Made by a program: the position numbers and the translations under genes
NCBI GenBank assembly: GCA_011389745.1
Contig: JAABTQ010000020.1
Span: 1 to 54,791, forward strand
Length of the DNA: 54,791 nucleotides
Direction: 5' to 3'
DNA from: Desulfobacteraceae bacterium
GTDB lineage: Bacteria; Desulfobacterota; Desulfobacteria; Desulfobacterales; SKZT01
Part shown: positions 51,876 to 54,791 of the stretch, in pieces
Layout of the letters: each line of letters opens with the position of its first letter
Numbering within the stretch: position 1 is the first letter of the stretch
The notes under the pieces: generated by a model
Told to the model about the DNA's origin: nothing
Database searches by the model: none
Seen by the model: only the letters and a program-made list of their open reading frames with translations

Positions 51876-54641
51876 ATGATGATCGATCTGACAACTGAAT
51901 TTATCAGAAAAAAAGTGGCTTTCTCGGATATTATATACAACAGGGGACGTAATCTTTATGAAAACGGCTCCTATATGTGTGCAGAGTCCGATTTTGACAA
52001 AGGTTGGTTTGTCTATGATGTGGATGGCAACTATGGTGATTATACCACTAAAGTGCAGTTGTTGCCCGAGGGAGTCAATTCCGCCTGTGACTGTCCCTAT
52101 CCCGGAAAGGGGTGTAAGCATACCGTTGCGGTTCTGTTGGATATTTATGACCGGATGACCGGGTGGAATGATGCTGTCAATAAGACAGTCCTTTCCAAAG
52201 AGGAAACACCCGAAACCGCAACAGTTGAGGAGGAACAATGCCTGACTTTTGAAGAAATAAGGCAGCAAGCCTTAGAAGACAGAAAACTTAGGGCAAGGCA
52301 GGAGGAGTTCAAGGTCACCTTGGGGGAAATGTATAAGGGGGAGCATTTGATCGAAACCCCCAAAGGCCGCCAGTATGTGGTTACTCTGCACGATCCTGTG
52401 GATGGCCGGGGCCATTGCAGTTGTCCTGACTTTGCCACAAACAGGCTAAATACCTGCAAGCATCTGATGTATCTGACCAACTTTATAAAAAAACAAAAAA
52501 ATTTTAAAAGTCGCGTGGAAATGGAGCGGTTTCCGTTCCTGGATATCTACTGGGACTCCACCAAAGATTCACTGAAACTCTTTTGCGAACGTCCTGAATC
52601 GGAACTTTCTGAAATTACAAGAGTTTTATCCGATTATTTTGATTCCAAGGGTGTGTTTAACAGGGACAAAATGTCGGAGTTTCCCACATTTCTGGCGCGC
52701 CTGAACGGCAACAAACGGGTGCGTATCCAGGAGAATACCCTCAAACGGATAGATGACCAAATTCAAAAAGAACAGCTTGTCGGACTGGCTAATTCGGACA
52801 TCCTGCCCATGTCTATGATCAAGACCCGGCTCTACCCATACCAGGAGGAAGGGGTCAAATTTTCCTTGTTCAAGCGTGGAGCCCTGATCGGCGATGAGAT
52901 GGGGCTTGGCAAGACACTTCAGGCCATAGTGCTGGCAATCTTGAAAAAAGAAATGTTCGGATTTAATAAAGTCGTAGTCATCACCATGGCTTCCCTTAAA
53001 GAGCAATGGAAAAGGGAGATCGAGCGTTTTACCGGCGAAAAGGCGATTGTCATAGCCGGTACTCAGCAACAGCGTGAAAACGGTTACAGAGATAGCGCCT
53101 TTTTTAAAATTACTAATTATGAAGCAGTATTGAGGGATGTGAGTGTCCTTTCCAGGTTCAAACCCGACCTGGTTATCCTGGATGAAGCCCAGCGGATCAA
53201 AAATTTTGCCACTAAGACAGCCGACGCGGTAAAAAGCATTCCCCGCAATCACTCCCTGGTGCTTACCGGCACGCCTCTGGAAAATAAACTTGAAGATGTC
53301 TACTCTATTGTGCAGTTTCTTGATCCGCAGTTGCTGGCCCCTTTGTGGAAATTTGCCGCCGACCATTTTATGCTGAGCCGCAGCAAAAAAGGACGAATCC
53401 TGGGCTACCGCAACCTGGATATTCTGAAGGAGAGATTGAAACCCATTGTTATTCGTCGCCGAAAAGAGGAAGTACTAAAGGAACTTCCGGATGAACTGGT
53501 CAACAACTATTACCTGGATCTTTCCGAAAAGCAGGAGAAAATGCATCAGGGATTTCTCAGCATGCTGCTGCCGCTAATCAACAAGAAATACCTGACTCCC
53601 ATGGATATCCGCAGAATGCAGGAACTCCTTCTGAACATGAGAAGGGTTTGTGATTCCACCTATCTGATTGATCGAAAGACCAATATTTCACCCAAGTTAA
53701 AGGAACTGGCGGGAATCATCGATGAACTGGTGCTCCAGAATGATCGCAAAGTAGTGATTTTCAGTGAATGGACCACCATGACTTATTTGATCGGCAAGCA
53801 ATTATCCAATACGGGCATCCCTTTTGTGGAACTTACCGGTAAGGTTCCGGTTAAAAAACGCCAGACCCTTATTGATGAATTTACCAACAACCCGCAGTGC
53901 AAGGTATTTCTTTCCACTGACGCAGGAGGGACAGGGCTGAATCTGCAGGCGGCGGACTGCGTTATAAACTTCGAGCTTCCGTGGAACCCTTCCCGCATGA
54001 ACCAGCGTATCGGCCGGGTCAGCCGGATTGGTCAAACCAGTCGGTGCATCAATGTGGTCAACCTGATCTGCAAAAGAAGTATTGAAGAAAAAATACTGGC
54101 AGGCATCCGGATGAAGACCGACCTGTTCCAGGGGGTTTTTGATGATGGCCCGGATATTGTTGAATTTTCAAGGGAAAAGCGCACCGAATTGATCAACAAG
54201 TTGCGGGAAATGATGGGTGAGGAACCGGAGCCGATATCCAGGGAGCCTCGCCCCCAACAAGAAATACCCGAGGACACCCCCCACTTTTTGAACCCGAAGG
54301 TATTGCAGGAGCAAGAGAATCCGGATAAAGAGCAGTTGGTTGCATATGAGGCTGAAGAGCAAATAGCTGAGGCTCGGACTGACACCCAATCCTTAGAAAT
54401 AGTTGATGAATCCGGAACCCATTCAGACACAGGCGCTTTTGAATCGCCGGGAGCCTTTCTTGCCGGCCAGAGTCCCGATAAGATCGAAAATGTTCTCAAT
54501 TCAGGCATGCAATTTTTAAACGGCCTGATGGAAATGGCAACCGGCCAAAAAATTATTGATTCGTCCGATGATTCCCGGATGATCCAAATCGACCGGGAAA
54601 GCGGAGAAGTCACCATGAAATTCAAACTGCCGGGATTTTAA
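51876..54641 (+). CDS. SNF2-family helicase-like ATPase with two SWIM zinc fingers
   Basis: 921 residues. Two SWIM motifs lie at the N-terminus: C71-x-C73…C80-x-H82 and C181-x-C183…C194-x-H196. The SNF2 motor has motif I GDEMGLGKT (339-347), DEAQ box (436-439), VLTGTPLENKLED, and C-terminal VELTGKVPVKKRQ, FLSTDAGGTGLNLQAADCVI and QRIGRVSRIGQTSR. A variable acidic C-terminal tail of ~130 residues follows. Bacterial SNF2-SWIM proteins are thought to remodel DNA-protein complexes or act in transcription recycling or defence; the job here is unknown. It starts 18 bp after gspD but is functionally unrelated. Confidence 0.94.
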   Translation: MMIDLTTEFIRKKVAFSDIIYNRGRNLYENGSYMCAESDFDKGWFVYDVDGNYGDYTTKVQLLPEGVNSACDCPYPGKGCKHTVAVLLDIYDRMTGWNDAVNKTVLSKEETPETATVEEEQCLTFEEIRQQALEDRKLRARQEEFKVTLGEMYKGEHLIETPKGRQYVVTLHDPVDGRGHCSCPDFATNRLNTCKHLMYLTNFIKKQKNFKSRVEMERFPFLDIYWDSTKDSLKLFCERPESELSEITRVLSDYFDSKGVFNRDKMSEFPTFLARLNGNKRVRIQENTLKRIDDQIQKEQLVGLANSDILPMSMIKTRLYPYQEEGVKFSLFKRGALIGDEMGLGKTLQAIVLAILKKEMFGFNKVVVITMASLKEQWKREIERFTGEKAIVIAGTQQQRENGYRDSAFFKITNYEAVLRDVSVLSRFKPDLVILDEAQRIKNFATKTADAVKSIPRNHSLVLTGTPLENKLEDVYSIVQFLDPQLLAPLWKFAADHFMLSRSKKGRILGYRNLDILKERLKPIVIRRRKEEVLKELPDELVNNYYLDLSEKQEKMHQGFLSMLLPLINKKYLTPMDIRRMQELLLNMRRVCDSTYLIDRKTNISPKLKELAGIIDELVLQNDRKVVIFSEWTTMTYLIGKQLSNTGIPFVELTGKVPVKKRQTLIDEFTNNPQCKVFLSTDAGGTGLNLQAADCVINFELPWNPSRMNQRIGRVSRIGQTSRCINVVNLICKRSIEEKILAGIRMKTDLFQGVFDDGPDIVEFSREKRTELINKLREMMGEEPEPISREPRPQQEIPEDTPHFLNPKVLQEQENPDKEQLVAYEAEEQIAEARTDTQSLEIVDESGTHSDTGAFESPGAFLAGQSPDKIENVLNSGMQFLNGLMEMATGQKIIDSSDDSRMIQIDRESGEVTMKFKLPGF

Positions 54642-54680
54642 ATTGTCTTTAATTCCCTCTCTCATCGGGGGAGGGTCAGG

Positions 54681-54791
54681 GTGGGGCCGAGCCCAAACCG
54701 ACAAGAAACTGCTCCCTCCTTTGAAAAAGGGGGGCCGAGGGGGATTTGACAAGCTGATGCCATTTTAAAAATCCCCCTAAATCCCCCTTTT
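54681..54791. repeat. ~150-bp interspersed palindromic repeat, copy C (cut by the window edge)
   Basis: GGGGCCGAGCCCAAACC, AAGAAACTGCTCC, CTCCTTTGAAAAAGGGGGGC, CTGATGCCATTTTAAAAATC, CCCCCTTTT. Same orientation as copy B; the second arm runs past the window end. It lies directly downstream of the SNF2 gene. Confidence 0.85.

Noticed and set aside
52626-53366. 246-codon minus-strand open frame
   Set aside because: It is the shadow of the SNF2 motor on the other strand; no recognisable domain.

Overview
The window looks like a chromosomal segment of a sulfate-reducing or related strictly anaerobic member of the Desulfobacterota (former Deltaproteobacteria), most likely a Desulfobacterales-type genome. 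The pointers are an hgcA-hgcB mercury-methylation pair, a PfaA/PfaD-type polyunsaturated fatty-acid (or related lipid) synthase, a three-gene proton-translocating transhydrogenase, membrane Fe-S proteins of the NapH/NapG type with Tat-exported partners, and several families of G/C-run palindromic repeats. Base composition is moderate and slightly AT-leaning by eye. I see no rRNA, tRNA, CRISPR array, prophage or intact transposase gene.

Layout. (1) 1-8045, minus strand: pfaD followed by a very large PfaA-like multidomain synthase (KS-AT-3xACP-KR-DH) that runs off the left edge. (2) 8488-10900, plus: MBOAT O-acyltransferase and a membrane-anchored SGNH-like partner. (3) 11051-15411, plus: pntAA-pntAB-pntB, then hgcA and hgcB, joined by an ATGA overlap. 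HgcA carries the NVWCAAGK cap-helix motif and HgcB the two CxxCxxCxxxCP clusters, the GVGC motif and a C-terminal Cys pair. (4) 15408-21626, minus: methyltransferase, NUDIX hydrolase, then a redox cluster of Tat-signal aldo/keto reductase, NapH-NapG-like fusion, Tat-signal DUF362 protein and a membrane-anchored protein. (5) 21903-25016: small hypothetical gene, BrnT-type toxin plus a small antitoxin-like gene, a MITE-like element with a 5-bp target duplication, comF (minus) and a GNAT acetyltransferase. (6) 25296-26939, minus: ilvD. (7) 27139-33493, plus: five-gene peptide-type ABC importer. (8) 33620-33739, minus: a 39-codon gene for ribosomal protein bTHX. (9) 34089-39669, plus: pstC-pstA-pstS-pstB-phoU. 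(10) 39834-40445: stand-alone diadenylate cyclase. (11) 40573-51857, plus: type II secretion operon gspE-F-G-H-I-J-K-L-M-C-D. (12) 51876-54641: SNF2-type helicase with two SWIM zinc fingers.

How the parts work together. HgcA/HgcB would methylate inorganic Hg(II) using a corrinoid methyl group and ferredoxin-type electrons; the transhydrogenase immediately upstream may share its transcript. The Pst/PhoU set imports and senses phosphate. The Gsp set builds an inner-membrane platform, pseudopilus and secretin, but no prepilin peptidase gene is present here. Three copies of a ~150-bp palindromic repeat (8061, 25031, 54681), a degenerate fourth (37872), two copies of a REP-like hairpin (19525, 32467) and a third hairpin family (25278, 33566) mark gene boundaries; one REP-like copy sits inside the ABC-importer operon.
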